Shown: in pieces, positions 9,995 through 19,067 of the stretch
Layout: every line of letters starts with the position of its first letter
How positions within the stretch are numbered: the first letter of the stretch is position 1
NCBI RefSeq assembly: GCF_019915265.1
Contig: NZ_CP082780.1
Coordinates: 930,001-994,000, forward strand
DNA from: Bacillus aquiflavi
Lineage (GTDB): Bacteria > Bacillota > Bacilli > Bacillales > Cytobacillaceae
Length of the DNA: 64,000 nucleotides
Direction: 5' to 3'
Made by a program: the position numbers and the translations under genes
Notes under the pieces: generated by a model
Databases searched by the model: none
The model's input: the letters and a program-made list of their open reading frames with translations, nothing else
What the model was told of the DNA's origin: nothing

Positions 9995-10255
9995 TTGCGC
10001 CAGAATAACAAACGAATAGCGAGATTAATGATGGATGAAATTCAAAGAAAGAGAGAAAGGATGATTGATTCTGCTGAAAAATACGGGTATACAAGTGATG
10101 ATACAAAAAAATGCAGCGAAGAACTTGACGAACTAATTTATAAATATCAATGTACCTTTCAAAAAAGGCATCACGAAGAAGAAGTAAAAGTTATATTTCA
10201 AAAAATGGTGATGATATACGAAAAGCCTATTCATCACATGAAGGTTACTTCATAA
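9995..10255 (+). CDS. spo0E: Spo0E-family aspartyl-phosphate phosphatase
   Basis: The 86-residue protein has the Spo0E family core, with MIDSAEKYGYTSDDT followed by the signature helix CSEELDELIYKYQ (equivalent to SQELD). Members dephosphorylate Spo0A~P and so restrain sporulation. The TTG start has a perfect AGGAGG eight bases upstream. Its place between a KinE-like and a KinD-like kinase matches the neighbourhood of spo0E in B. subtilis as I recall it, but the family is multi-copy in Bacillaceae, so true orthology is inferred. Confidence 0.85.
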   Translation: MRQNNKRIARLMMDEIQRKRERMIDSAEKYGYTSDDTKKCSEELDELIYKYQCTFQKRHHEEEVKVIFQKMVMIYEKPIHHMKVTS

Positions 10256-10291
10256 TCAGTTGTTAAAACGACTTAAAGAAGATTAAATAGG

Positions 10292-10328
10292 GGAATCTCA
10301 CTTATTTAAAAAGAAGAGATTCCTTTCA
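10292..10328 (+). terminator. Weak terminator-like hairpin
   Basis: GGAATCTC pairs with GAGATTCC across a 16-base AT-rich loop, followed by a short T run. It lies 36 bases after the Spo0E-like gene. Confidence 0.5.
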
Positions 10329-10516
10329 GACTTTTAGGTAAACGTTCGCATTCTTCTAGGTATAAGTTCTATTTGCCTTATGCTCGATATCTCTAATAAT
10401 AAGCGTTTTCAAATAGTCTGTCTAAAGAGAGATTGTTTTAAACATTTTATTTAAATCAAGAGAAAAGGAGATTCCTTTCTGTTCACATTTTTAGTAAAAT
10501 GATAGGTAACATATCG

Positions 10517-11248
10517 TTAAAAAAGCTCGAAAAAGAAAATCATAAATAATATCCCAAAGATAAAGGAATAAGTTGATGTTCGTTCATTGCCGTCACCATG
10601 GCTTTCGGGTATTAACTCTTTATAAACAATAAATAGCATTGCCCCTGCTGCAAATGCAAGTCCATATGGAAGAAGTGTTTTCACATAAGAAGTTAAATAA
10701 AATCCAAGTAAAGCAGTAACGATTTCAATTGCCCCCGTTAAAGTAGCAATAATAAACGCTTTAAATTTACTTATTTTTTGGTTAACAAGAAAAAGAGCAA
10801 CAAAAAAACCTTCAGGTGCATTTTGGAGCCCGATTGCAAACGCAATTAAATTTCCTGTCTCTATTGCATCTGTAGCAAAGCTGACGCCAACTGAAAGTCC
10901 TTCAGGAATATTATGTAATGTAATAGCGGCAATTATCAGCATCGCTTTTTCATCAAATTCAATTCCTTTTTTTGAATGCTCCAGATCGATATGTGGAATG
11001 TTTTTTTCTAACAGTGTTAATGTAATAACTCCTAATATTATTCCAACTGCTAATGGGACGAAGTCTCCATAGTTCAGTGCTTCAGGAATCAATCCCATTG
11101 TAGATGCAGACATCATTATTCCAGCCGTAAAGGATAGTAAAACATCTCGAAAGCGGTGAGTAACTGTTCCATTCATAAACAAGATAATTAAAGCTCCTGC
11201 TCCAGTTGCAAGCGCGGAGAGTACACTTCCAATAATAACTATATTCAT
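10517..11248 (-). CDS. ZIP-family divalent metal transporter
   Basis: This is an integral membrane protein of about 243 residues with roughly eight hydrophobic segments. It has the two ZIP signature helices, HNIPEGLSVGVSFA and GLQNAPEGFFVAL, where His/Asn/Glu line the metal path. A short His/Asp/Glu-containing loop (EKNIPHIDLEHSKKG) lies between. It probably imports zinc or other divalent cations. The ATG at 11248 sits four bases after AAGGGAGC; an in-frame codon at 11263 lies upstream of that site. It is convergent with the Spo0E-like gene. Confidence 0.88.
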   Translation of the reverse strand: MNIVIIGSVLSALATGAGALIILFMNGTVTHRFRDVLLSFTAGIMMSASTMGLIPEALNYGDFVPLAVGIILGVITLTLLEKNIPHIDLEHSKKGIEFDEKAMLIIAAITLHNIPEGLSVGVSFATDAIETGNLIAFAIGLQNAPEGFFVALFLVNQKISKFKAFIIATLTGAIEIVTALLGFYLTSYVKTLLPYGLAFAAGAMLFIVYKELIPESHGDGNERTSTYSFIFGILFMIFFFELF

Positions 11249-11263
11249 AAAAGCTCCCTTCAT

Positions 11264-11679
11264 TTCTTAAGATAAACACATAATAAGCAAAAATGCCGAT
11301 TTTAACAAGTTAGTACGTTTCATTTTTAAACTGTGATTTTTATCATTGTATATGTCCATATTTTTTATATAGTAATATTAATATATATTTCCTTGTAAAT
11401 TTATTCTTCATAAGAACCTTCAGATAATCATCTTAAAAAAAAAGCTAATATCTTCAGAATGATTGCTCCGTTACCAGTGGGATGGAAGCGATTAAAATGA
11501 TCACGCATCAGTTTACAAAAAATAGTGTTTATCAACAGTTTGCATCATGCTCCAACTTATCATAAAGTTCGTTTTAGTTTGCAAGTTTAAGAAATCACAA
11601 CATAGAATTTTAAAAAAGGTTGTAATTGCTTAGATGATTTTAAATAACTCATCATAAGCAATTCATATAATAGGTGAAA
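11264..11679. other. Intergenic region between the ZIP transporter and fixA
   Basis: No gene is seen. A TGTGA-N6-TCATT sequence at 11332-11347 resembles a degenerate Fnr/CRP-type site, but its relevance is doubtful. A TATAAT at 11666-11671 could be the fixA -10 box, although no good -35 lies at standard spacing. Confidence 0.4.
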
Positions 11680-11693
11680 AGAAAACGTTTTCA
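11680..11693 (+). promoter_or_regulatory. Probable CcpA cre site of fixABCX
   Basis: AGAAAACGTTTTCA differs at only the first base from the palindromic cre form TGAAAACGTTTTCA. It lies 32 bases before the fixA start and just downstream of a TATAAT at 11666-11671, a position where bound CcpA would block transcription. A longer inverted repeat (GGTGAAAA/TTTTCACC) surrounds it. Confidence 0.6.
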
Positions 11694-11725
11694 CCATAAT
11701 AAATATAGTGAAGGGAGTTTCGTTT

Positions 11726-12553
11726 ATGCATATTGTAGTCTGTGTCAAGCAAGTACCAGATACAAAAATCATTAAAATTAACCCTAAAACGAACACGCTT
11801 GACCGCCGAAGTGCTCCAGCCATTTTAAATCCTTATGATGCCCATGCAGTTCAAGAAGCTGTTACACTTAAAAAAAAGTTTGGCGGAACAGTTTCTGTTT
11901 TATCAATGGGACCTCCGCAAGCAACAGCAGTGATTAAAAAAAGCATCGAAATTGGAGCAGATCGTGGATATTTAATTTCAGACAGAGCCTTCGCTGGAGC
12001 AGATACGCTTGCTACTAGCTATGCGCTATCAAAAGCATTGAAAAAAATTCAAAAAGAAAATCCAATTAGCCTAATTTTTTGTGGAAAACATGCAATTGAC
12101 GGAGATACAGGACAAGTTGGACCGGGGATTGCCAGAAGACTAGATATTCCTCCAGTGACGAATGTGGTTGAAGTGACCGAAATGGACGAACAAAAAAAGG
12201 TAATTTTATTAAAAAGAAAACTAACGAACGGCTATGAATTAATTCAAGCGAATATGCCTTGTTTACTAACAGTTAAAAAAGAAATGAATGAAATAGAATA
12301 TTCACCTTTGCCGAATATGATTCGTGCGGCAAAATATGAACCTGTTATTTGGTCTGTTAACGACTTAGAAAATGTCGATCGAAAACAGTTAGGTTTAAAA
12401 GGATCGCCAACAATTGTCGGAAAAATGTTTACACCGCCAAAATTAGAGGGAGGCAAAAAAATTGAAGGGACGATAGATGAGCAAGTTCAAAAGCTTATGG
12501 AGATTTTAATGGAGAAAAAGGAAGTTTTCGTTTTTAGCAATCAGAACGTATAA
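11726..12553 (+). CDS. fixA: Electron transfer flavoprotein beta subunit FixA
   Basis: The 275-residue ETF-beta protein opens MHIVVCVKQVPDTKIIKINP and carries FCGKHAIDGDTGQVGPGIAR, the typical nucleotide-binding stretch. In bifurcating FixABCX complexes this subunit binds the FAD that oxidises NADH and splits electrons towards ferredoxin and quinone. ATG 11726 has AAGGGAG (11711-11717) at eight bases; an upstream GTG at 11708 precedes that site. It is the first gene of a tight fixABCX operon. Confidence 0.9.
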   Translation: MHIVVCVKQVPDTKIIKINPKTNTLDRRSAPAILNPYDAHAVQEAVTLKKKFGGTVSVLSMGPPQATAVIKKSIEIGADRGYLISDRAFAGADTLATSYALSKALKKIQKENPISLIFCGKHAIDGDTGQVGPGIARRLDIPPVTNVVEVTEMDEQKKVILLKRKLTNGYELIQANMPCLLTVKKEMNEIEYSPLPNMIRAAKYEPVIWSVNDLENVDRKQLGLKGSPTIVGKMFTPPKLEGGKKIEGTIDEQVQKLMEILMEKKEVFVFSNQNV

Positions 12554-12566
12554 AGGGGGGGTATTA

Positions 12567-13595
12567 ATGTTTGAAGAATATCGAGGCGTATGGGTTTTTA
12601 TCGAGCAAAATAGCGGGGAAATTGAAGAAGTTTCTCTTGAATTATTAGGGGCAGGTAGAACACTTGCGAATAAACTTGACGTACCATTAGCAGGTGTGTT
12701 AATGGGGAACGGTATTATGCATCTATGTGATAAGGTCATCCAATATGGTGCCGATGAAGTATACGTAATAGATCATCAGATTTTAGAAAACTATCGAACT
12801 GAGTCTTATATGAAATGTGTCATAAAGCTTGCAGAAAAATATAAACCCGAAATATTCCTTTATGGGGCGACTCCGAATGGAAAGGACTTAGCCAGCGCTG
12901 TTGCGACAGACTTAAATACTGGATTGACAGCTGATACAACAATGCTTGATGTTGATTTAGACAAGCGGTTATTAGAAGCGAGCCGTCCAGCGTTTGGCGG
13001 AAATATTATGGCAACAATTTTATGTAAAAAGCACCGTCCGCAAATGGCAACTGTACGCCCGAAGGTTATGAAAGCATTGCAGCCAGATGAAACACGAACC
13101 GGAAAAGTGATTGAAGAAACTATTGATCTAAAGGAAGAAGACATGCGTACTAAAGTACTTAAAGTTGTGAAAAACGTAACAAAAAAAGCGAATTTAGCAG
13201 AAGCACACGTTATTGTTGCCGGAGGAAAAGGTCTAGGTGATTTAAAAGGCTTTCAATTAATTCATGATTTTGCAGCAGTAATTGGAGCAAGCGTCGGAGG
13301 AACGAGAGACGTCGTTGAAGCAGGATGGCTTCCGCATGAACTGCAAGTTGGGCAAACAGGTGAAACAGTTACACCGAAAATATATTTTGCAATTGGAATA
13401 TCAGGAGCCATACAACATGTAGTCGGGATGAAGAATTCAGAATTGATTATTGCAATTAACAAAGATCCCAATGCCCCAATCTTTGAAGTTGCTACATATG
13501 GGATAGTTGGAGATGCATTGGAAATATTACCAAAATTGATCGAACAGTTTAAACGGATCAAAAATGAACAAGGCGGTGAAATCAGCTATGTCTGA
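12567..13595 (+). CDS. fixB: Electron transfer flavoprotein alpha subunit FixB
   Basis: The 342-residue ETF-alpha protein has an N-terminal alpha/beta domain and the C-terminal FAD-binding domain. Visible motifs are IVAGGKGLGD, SVGGTRDVVEAGWLPHELQVGQTG, YFAIGISGAIQHVVGM and NKDPNAPIFEVATYGIVGDALEILP, the standard ETF-alpha signature series. It pairs with FixA and passes electrons to FixC. The start follows a strong AAAGGGGGG site. Its end overlaps the fixC start by eight bases. Confidence 0.93.
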   Translation: MFEEYRGVWVFIEQNSGEIEEVSLELLGAGRTLANKLDVPLAGVLMGNGIMHLCDKVIQYGADEVYVIDHQILENYRTESYMKCVIKLAEKYKPEIFLYGATPNGKDLASAVATDLNTGLTADTTMLDVDLDKRLLEASRPAFGGNIMATILCKKHRPQMATVRPKVMKALQPDETRTGKVIEETIDLKEEDMRTKVLKVVKNVTKKANLAEAHVIVAGGKGLGDLKGFQLIHDFAAVIGASVGGTRDVVEAGWLPHELQVGQTGETVTPKIYFAIGISGAIQHVVGMKNSELIIAINKDPNAPIFEVATYGIVGDALEILPKLIEQFKRIKNEQGGEISYV

Positions 13596-14883
13596 AAAAT
13601 TTGATGTAATCGTAGTTGGCGCAGGACCAGCTGGAACCGCCTGTGCATATACTTGTGCGAAAGCGGGATTATCCGTTCTACTTATTGAACGGGGAGAATA
13701 TCCTGGCAGTAAAAACGTTATGGGAGGTGTTTTATACAGAAAACAAATGGAAGATATTATTCCAAATTTTTGGAAAGAAGCACCTTTAGAAAGACCGATT
13801 ATTGAACAGCGCTTTTGGATGATGGATAAAGAATCGGCTGTGTCGTTTGGCTATAAAGGTCTTGAATGGGGGAGAGAGCCATATAATAACTTTACAGTGT
13901 TACGCGCAAAGTTTGATCAATGGTTTGCCCAAAAGGCTGTTGATGCAGGTGCACTGTTAATTAACGAAACAGTAGTGACTGAATGTTTAGTTGAAAATGG
14001 GAAGGTCGTCGGAGTTAGAACGGATCGTCCTGATGGAGACGTATTTGCCCATGTGGTAGTTCTTGCTGACGGCGTTAATTCATTATTAAGTAAGCAGCTC
14101 GGTTTCCATAAAGAGTTCCGTCCCGATGAAGTAGCATTAACGGTTATGGAAGTTATTAATTTGCCGAAAGAAAAAATAAATGACCGCTTTAACCTTGAGG
14201 ATAATCAAGGCTGTACTATTGAAATATTTGGAGATTCGACGAAAGGGAACCTTGGCACGGCTTTTTTATATACTAATAAAGAGAGTCTAAACATTGGAGT
14301 AGGAACAACTCTTTCAAGTATGATGAATGCAAAGCTTAAACCATATGATCTACTTGATTATTTAAAAAATCATCCTATGATTAAACCACTGCTTTTAGAT
14401 GGAGAATCAATGGAATATTTAGCACATTTAATCCCTGAAGGCGGTTTCAATTCGGTTCCAAAGGTTGCCGGTAATGGTGTTGTCGTTGTTGGAGATGCTG
14501 CTCAGCTTGTAAATGCAATCCATCGCGAAGGTTCAAATATGGCAATGGCTTCAGGTAAAATGGCTGGGGAAGCGATTATTATGGCAACAGAGGAGAATAA
14601 TTTTAGCGAAAGTAGTTTAAACAGATATCGGGAAGCATTATACAACAGCTTTATTATAAAAGATCTTGAGAAATATAAAGATGCAACACAAACGTTTGAA
14701 AATCATCCGCAATATTTTAAAGAATATGTTCCAATTATGAATCAAGCAGTAAGTAAATTTTTTACTGTAGATGGTGCACCGAAAAAAGAAAAGCAAAAAG
14801 AGATCATGAAATCTATTACTGGGAAAAAGGGTACATTTAAAGTACTGCAGGACATTTATCGTGCTTGGAAGGCGGTGAAGTGA
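13588..14883 (+). CDS. fixC: FixC, ETF:quinone oxidoreductase-like flavoprotein
   Basis: The 431-residue flavoprotein begins with the FAD dinucleotide-binding motif VIVVGAGPAGTACAYTCAKAG and has a second FAD motif VVVVGDAAQLVNAIHREGSN. It belongs to the geranylgeranyl reductase/ETF-QO superfamily and would deliver the high-potential electron branch to quinone at the membrane. I chose ATG 13588 (MSEKFDVIVVG) because GGCGGTGA precedes it; ATG 13564 is too far upstream. It is one base coupled to fixX. Confidence 0.92.
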   Translation: MSEKFDVIVVGAGPAGTACAYTCAKAGLSVLLIERGEYPGSKNVMGGVLYRKQMEDIIPNFWKEAPLERPIIEQRFWMMDKESAVSFGYKGLEWGREPYNNFTVLRAKFDQWFAQKAVDAGALLINETVVTECLVENGKVVGVRTDRPDGDVFAHVVVLADGVNSLLSKQLGFHKEFRPDEVALTVMEVINLPKEKINDRFNLEDNQGCTIEIFGDSTKGNLGTAFLYTNKESLNIGVGTTLSSMMNAKLKPYDLLDYLKNHPMIKPLLLDGESMEYLAHLIPEGGFNSVPKVAGNGVVVVGDAAQLVNAIHREGSNMAMASGKMAGEAIIMATEENNFSESSLNRYREALYNSFIIKDLEKYKDATQTFENHPQYFKEYVPIMNQAVSKFFTVDGAPKKEKQKEIMKSITGKKGTFKVLQDIYRAWKAVK

Positions 14884-15167
14884 TGTCAACACAAACGATT
14901 GAAGAAAAACAATATTTAGTTCGTTTTAAGGCAGATACGAAATCCCATTTAACGGTATTGGACCATGATGTATGTTTAACGAAGTGTCCTGAAAAATATT
15001 GTACGCTGTTTTGTCCTGGCGAAGTTTATAAGTGGGAAGGAAAAAGAATGCACGTAGGATATGAAGGATGTCATGAATGTGGCAGCTGTAGAATTGGCTG
15101 CCCTTATCAAAATATTAAATGGGAGTATCCAAAAGGCGGGTACGGAGTGATCTTCCGCTTAGCGTAA
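14883..15167 (+). CDS. fixX: FixX ferredoxin-like protein
   Basis: The 94-residue ferredoxin-like subunit has CLTKCPEKYCTLFCPG in its N-terminal half and GCHECGSCRIGCPYQNIKW as its [4Fe-4S] ligand region, typical of FixX and the C-terminus of ETF-QO. It would link FixC to the quinone pool. The fixC TGA and the fixX ATG overlap by one base and GGCGGTGA lies upstream, so translation is coupled. The complete, tightly packed fixABCX set argues for a functional bifurcating complex. Confidence 0.92.
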   Translation: MSTQTIEEKQYLVRFKADTKSHLTVLDHDVCLTKCPEKYCTLFCPGEVYKWEGKRMHVGYEGCHECGSCRIGCPYQNIKWEYPKGGYGVIFRLA

Positions 15168-15172
15168 ATAAT

Positions 15173-15210
15173 TGAGTGCTATCGGTTTTATCCGAGAGTA
15201 CTCTTTTTTA
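15173..15210 (+). terminator. Terminator of the fix operon
   Basis: A hairpin based on GAGTGCTATCGG/CCGAGAGTACTC (a few mismatches) is followed by T6 and begins five bases after the fixX stop. Confidence 0.8.
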
Positions 15211-15306
15211 TAATCACGAATGAAAACACTATTTGTGTCTGTTTTCACAAATATAGTTAAAAAGAAAAAATGAAACTTAATGATGATTCTTATTCTTATT
15301 TTTATT

Positions 15307-15618
15307 TTATATATGGATTGAAGTGAGCATATCATTTTTACCAAAGTCTTCGAGGTCTTTTGCTTTAGCAAAGGCAGAGTGAATACAATGAAAAGCAGGG
15401 GAAGTGTAAAATGGTTTACTAAATAAAAATGTGCCATCGTCATCAGCTAAGTATACGGAAACTTTCCAATGGTATATACTTTCGTTATTTTTAGTACATT
15501 CACCTTCTAAAGCGATGAGCCAATTTGTCATAGTTGTATTTAAACATTTTTGATCCTGTTTTCCAATAGGAATTAATCCTTTATGATAAAACTCTGTGAA
15601 ATTAGGATAAAACATCAC
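15307..15618 (-). CDS. Conserved-looking hypothetical protein
   Basis: A protein of about 103 residues with no membrane segment and a mixed alpha/beta look (NWLIALEGECTKNNESIYHWKVSVYLADDDGTFLFSKPFY). I do not recognise the family. A GGGAGGG site lies eight bases before the GTG at 15618; the adjacent ATG at 15615 is an alternative start. It is convergent with fixABCX, and its promoter region faces a long hairpin at 15879-15932. Confidence 0.6.
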   Translation of the reverse strand: MMFYPNFTEFYHKGLIPIGKQDQKCLNTTMTNWLIALEGECTKNNESIYHWKVSVYLADDDGTFLFSKPFYTSPAFHCIHSAFAKAKDLEDFGKNDMLTSIHI

Positions 15619-15878
15619 GTATCAATCCCTCCCTTCTATTAAGTTAATTATATAAAAAATAATCAATAAACGGTTAGCAAAGTTGTTAAAATTTTTCAAA
15701 AAAAATTGAGGTTACAGTACATGTGAACTATCATGAATAGATGCAAAATAAAAGGTATAGGAGGGTGGTTCATTATTGTAGCAAGTGAGCTTAAATACAA
15801 TTTGGTTATCTCGCAAGGTGAGGTATTGAAATGCATTACAAAAAAAGAAAAGAGAGTAGAGAATAACAGAAACAATTT

Positions 15879-15945
15879 GGTACCGCCCCCCGAAAGTTAG
15901 AGTGATAAATCTAACTTTCGGGGGGCGGTACCTTTTCTTTACTCT
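15879..15945. terminator. Very stable 23-bp perfect hairpin, probable terminator of the MFS gene
   Basis: The arms 15879-15901 and 15910-15932 are perfectly complementary over 23 bp with an eight-base loop. The stem includes GGTACCGCCCCCCGAAAG, unusually GC-rich here. Read rightwards, T-rich sequence follows; read leftwards, the hairpin lies 26 bases beyond the MFS stop codon. It could act in both directions. The rest of the 15619-15957 gap holds no gene. Confidence 0.8.
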
Positions 15946-15957
15946 TTTTTAAGTTGT

Positions 15958-17190
15958 TTAAAGTGAGTTCATTTTAGACAGCTTTTGATCGGATGGAAGG
16001 AAGAATGTTAAAATTCCGATAATTGGCAAGAGGCTCATTAAAAAAATCGTTTGCGATAGACCGATTAAGTCTGATAAATAACCTAGAACGACTGAACCTA
16101 AAGCTCCCATCCCGAAGGCAAGACCGACAGTTAATCCCGCCATCGTACCAATTTTTCCTGGAACAAGCTCTTGTGCATAAACAACTGTAACAGAAAAGCT
16201 TGACATTAAGATAAAACCAGTGGCAATTAAAATGATAAATGCAACAGCCGGCGTTACGAATGGAAGGATTGCTGTTAATGGTGCAGCACCAAGCATTGAT
16301 ACGAGTATAACATTCTTTTTCCCGAAGCGATCGGCAAGTGGTCCTCCAAAAAAAGTTCCAAATGCACCTGCTAATAAAAAGGCAAATAAAAATAGCTGTG
16401 CCTGTTTAATTGTAAAAGAATATTCTTGAATAATATAAAAGGCGTAAAAGTTACCCATTCCAGAAATATACCAAGACCGGGCAAATATTAATAGTAAAAT
16501 AAGAAATAATGTGACCCAAATGTGCTTTGAGATTTTTCTTTCACCATTTCGCTCAATTTGTTTCTTTTGAGCAGCATTTTGAATGGTTAACTTGTTAGAA
16601 TACCAAAACGCAATATAGACTAATAACCCGACAGCAATTGCAGCAACAATCGAAAACCAAGCAGCACCTCTTTGTCCGAGCGGAACAAGGATGAGAGCTG
16701 TTATTAAGGGGGCTAATGCCTGTCCAGAATTTCCGCCGACTTGATAAATAGACTGCGCTAATCCTCGGCGCGTCCCTGCAGCAATATAAGCGACTCTCGA
16801 TCCTTCTGGATGAAAAATAGCTGAACCAAGTCCAATAAATAGGACGGAAACAATGATAAGAGTAAAGTTAGGAGCAAAAGCGAGTCCTAAAACACCAAAT
16901 AATGTTGATGTCAGTCCTATTGGGAGCGCAAAAGGCATCGGATGTTTATCCGTAATGACTCCAACTATTGGCTGCATAATCGAAGAGACAATATTTAATG
17001 CAAAAGCGATGAAGCCTAACTGAGTAAACGTAAGCCCCATAGATTTCTCTAAAATTGGGAACATTGCAGGTACGACAGCTTGAATAGAATCATTTAATAA
17101 ATGCGTTAAACCGATAATCAGTAAAATTTTATAAGTTGTCTTCTCTTGTACACGATGGACAGGATTTAAAACTTCAGCTGATTGACTCAT
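15958..17190 (-). CDS. MFS transporter, fosmidomycin-resistance (Fsr) type
   Basis: This is a 410-residue major facilitator with about twelve membrane helices. The N-terminal segment IGLTHLLNDSIQAVVPAMFP, the loop GVITDKHPMPF and FHPEGSRVAYIAAGTRRGLAQSIYQVGGNSGQ are characteristic of the Fsr family. It is probably a drug or metabolite exporter; the substrate cannot be told from sequence. AAGGAG precedes the ATG. It is monocistronic with a strong hairpin downstream. Confidence 0.88.
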   Translation of the reverse strand: MSQSAEVLNPVHRVQEKTTYKILLIIGLTHLLNDSIQAVVPAMFPILEKSMGLTFTQLGFIAFALNIVSSIMQPIVGVITDKHPMPFALPIGLTSTLFGVLGLAFAPNFTLIIVSVLFIGLGSAIFHPEGSRVAYIAAGTRRGLAQSIYQVGGNSGQALAPLITALILVPLGQRGAAWFSIVAAIAVGLLVYIAFWYSNKLTIQNAAQKKQIERNGERKISKHIWVTLFLILLLIFARSWYISGMGNFYAFYIIQEYSFTIKQAQLFLFAFLLAGAFGTFFGGPLADRFGKKNVILVSMLGAAPLTAILPFVTPAVAFIILIATGFILMSSFSVTVVYAQELVPGKIGTMAGLTVGLAFGMGALGSVVLGYLSDLIGLSQTIFLMSLLPIIGILTFFLPSDQKLSKMNSL

Positions 17191-17360
17191 AGCAAACTCC
17201 TTTTTTATTCATTACAGAAGATTAGTTTTAATCCCCTATAATTTAGAAGACTTTAATAAACTAATATGATGAATCTTACAATATATATATATATTTCTCA
17301 ACCTTTTAGTTTTTGAAAAATCTAACTAAAGATGGTTAAAAGCCGTTTCACACTGGGAAA

Positions 17361-18851
17361 TTAGGCTAAAGGCAGAGTAATTGTCACTGTCGTCCCTTTA
17401 TTTTTTTTACTATGAATTTGAATGTTTCCGTTAAAAGATTGAATGATTCTATTACATACGATAAGTCCTAGTCCAGTGCCATAGTCTTTAGATGTATAAA
17501 ACGGTTAAAAAATATCATCAATTTTATCTTCTTCTATCCCTATTCCAGTATCGACAATTTTTAAAATACAATCTTTTTTTTCCTTCGATAGGTGAATTAT
17601 TAATGAACCTTCATTTTCCATCGATTCAAAAGCATTTTTGGAAATATTTAAAATGACTTGTTTCATATGATTTTTTGTGCAATTGATCAGAAGCGGAAAA
17701 TCAGGGGCGATAAATTCATAATGAATATTATTTAAGTTAGCTTCTGATAAAATAATTGGTTCTAACTCTAATAAAATCATTCGCAAATCTATTTTTTCCG
17801 TTTTTTGTGCAGTTGGCCTTCCAAGAATAAGAAACTCACTAACAATTTCATTAATTCTTTCGATTTCTTTATTAATGACTGAAAAATAAAATTGGTCTTG
17901 TTGACTATTATATTTTTCATTTAATAGTTGAACAAGTCCTTTTATTCCAGTTAGGGGATTTCGTATTTCATGAGCGGTGCTTGCAGCTAACGTGCCGACT
18001 AGCTCTAATTTTTGTGCCTCGATTTGTGCTTTTTCTCTAGACGCTTGCCTTTTTAAAATAACATATTTTATTAATAAGAATAAAATATGTGCAATAATAA
18101 GTATGATAATAATAAACAAGCTTGAATCTAAAATTATTTTTTGTTTATTTAACTCAGTCATCTGCACTTTAATATTCCAAGGCAACCGATCAATCGGTAC
18201 TGATATCCACTCCTTAGATAAATCTGGTAAGTCATCGATATTTAAATTAAATATTACTTTGTTATCCGTATTGACAAATAACATTTTAATGTTTGGAGTT
18301 AAAGTATTCATAAAAATCTTCATATAATCAATTCTTAAATGAGCAATAAGAACAGCGCTTAATTCCCGATTGCTGTTTAAAACAGGAGTCGCAAGACTAA
18401 TAACTTTTTGTTTATTTTCTAATATTTCTTGTTCGCTAGAAATAATGGTATCCTTCGCCTTGACAACTTCTTGAAAATATTCTTTTTTAGATAAATTTAC
18501 TTTTTTAAGAAAGCTGTTTGAGCCTGCAATTACAGTCCCATCTTGTGATAATAAATACAATCCTCCGTATCGAGGATCTTTCTGATGGATTTTAGCTAAC
18601 AAAGGTTCTATTTTGTCAGGATCTTCAACAGCAGACTCGGCCATCAGCGAAAGTATTTCTAATATCGTAATGGTTTCACTGATGAACTGATCCCATTGAC
18701 GTTGGTGGATTGAAGCAATCCATTTTGTATTTTCTTTTTGGATAGAGAATTCTTCTTCAACTCGATAATTGATGTAGATAGAACTGACAATAAGTGATGG
18801 AAGCAGGACAACGTATAAATATATCCATATATTTTGTTTGAAAAATTTCAT
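17361..18851 (-). pseudogene. kinD: KinD-like sporulation sensor kinase interrupted by an in-frame stop
   Basis: The gene encodes an N-terminal membrane helix, an extracellular Cache-type sensor (GGLYLLSQDGTVIAGSN, SLATPVLNSNRELSAVLIAHL), a second helix near IIIILIIAHILFLLIK, HisKA (HEIRNPLTGIKGLVQLL) and HATPase. After ...EEDKIDDIF comes TAA (17505-17507). The same frame then continues [20 protein letters not shown] (the G2 box) to the natural stop at 17361, with no frameshift. One substitution therefore removes the last 48 residues of the ATPase domain. The KinD assignment rests on the mhqR-like gene beside it, as in B. subtilis. The product is probably non-functional unless the stop is read through. 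Confidence 0.85.
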
Positions 18852-19067
18852 ATGTAAGACCTCAAATTATGATAAATGTTGTATACCGAAAGTTATTATA
18901 TCATTAATATGATAAAGCTGTTAATTTTCGAGATATTGATTCCTAATTTTTCTAATATGATTTGACATGTTTAGAATGTCTTTAATATAATAACTTTGAA
19001 TTCAAGATAATATGATCTCACAAGGATTGTTTACGCTTATAGAAGCATAAAAAAGGATATGATTTAT

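Noticed and set aside
11332-11347. Fnr/CRP-type site between the ZIP gene and fixA
   Set aside because: The second half-site matches at only three of five positions and the distance to fixA (about 380 bases) is large.
15159-15443. Minus-strand frame downstream of fixX
   Set aside because: It overlaps the fix terminator and the better-supported hypothetical gene at 15307-15618, and its composition looks like noncoding AT-rich DNA.
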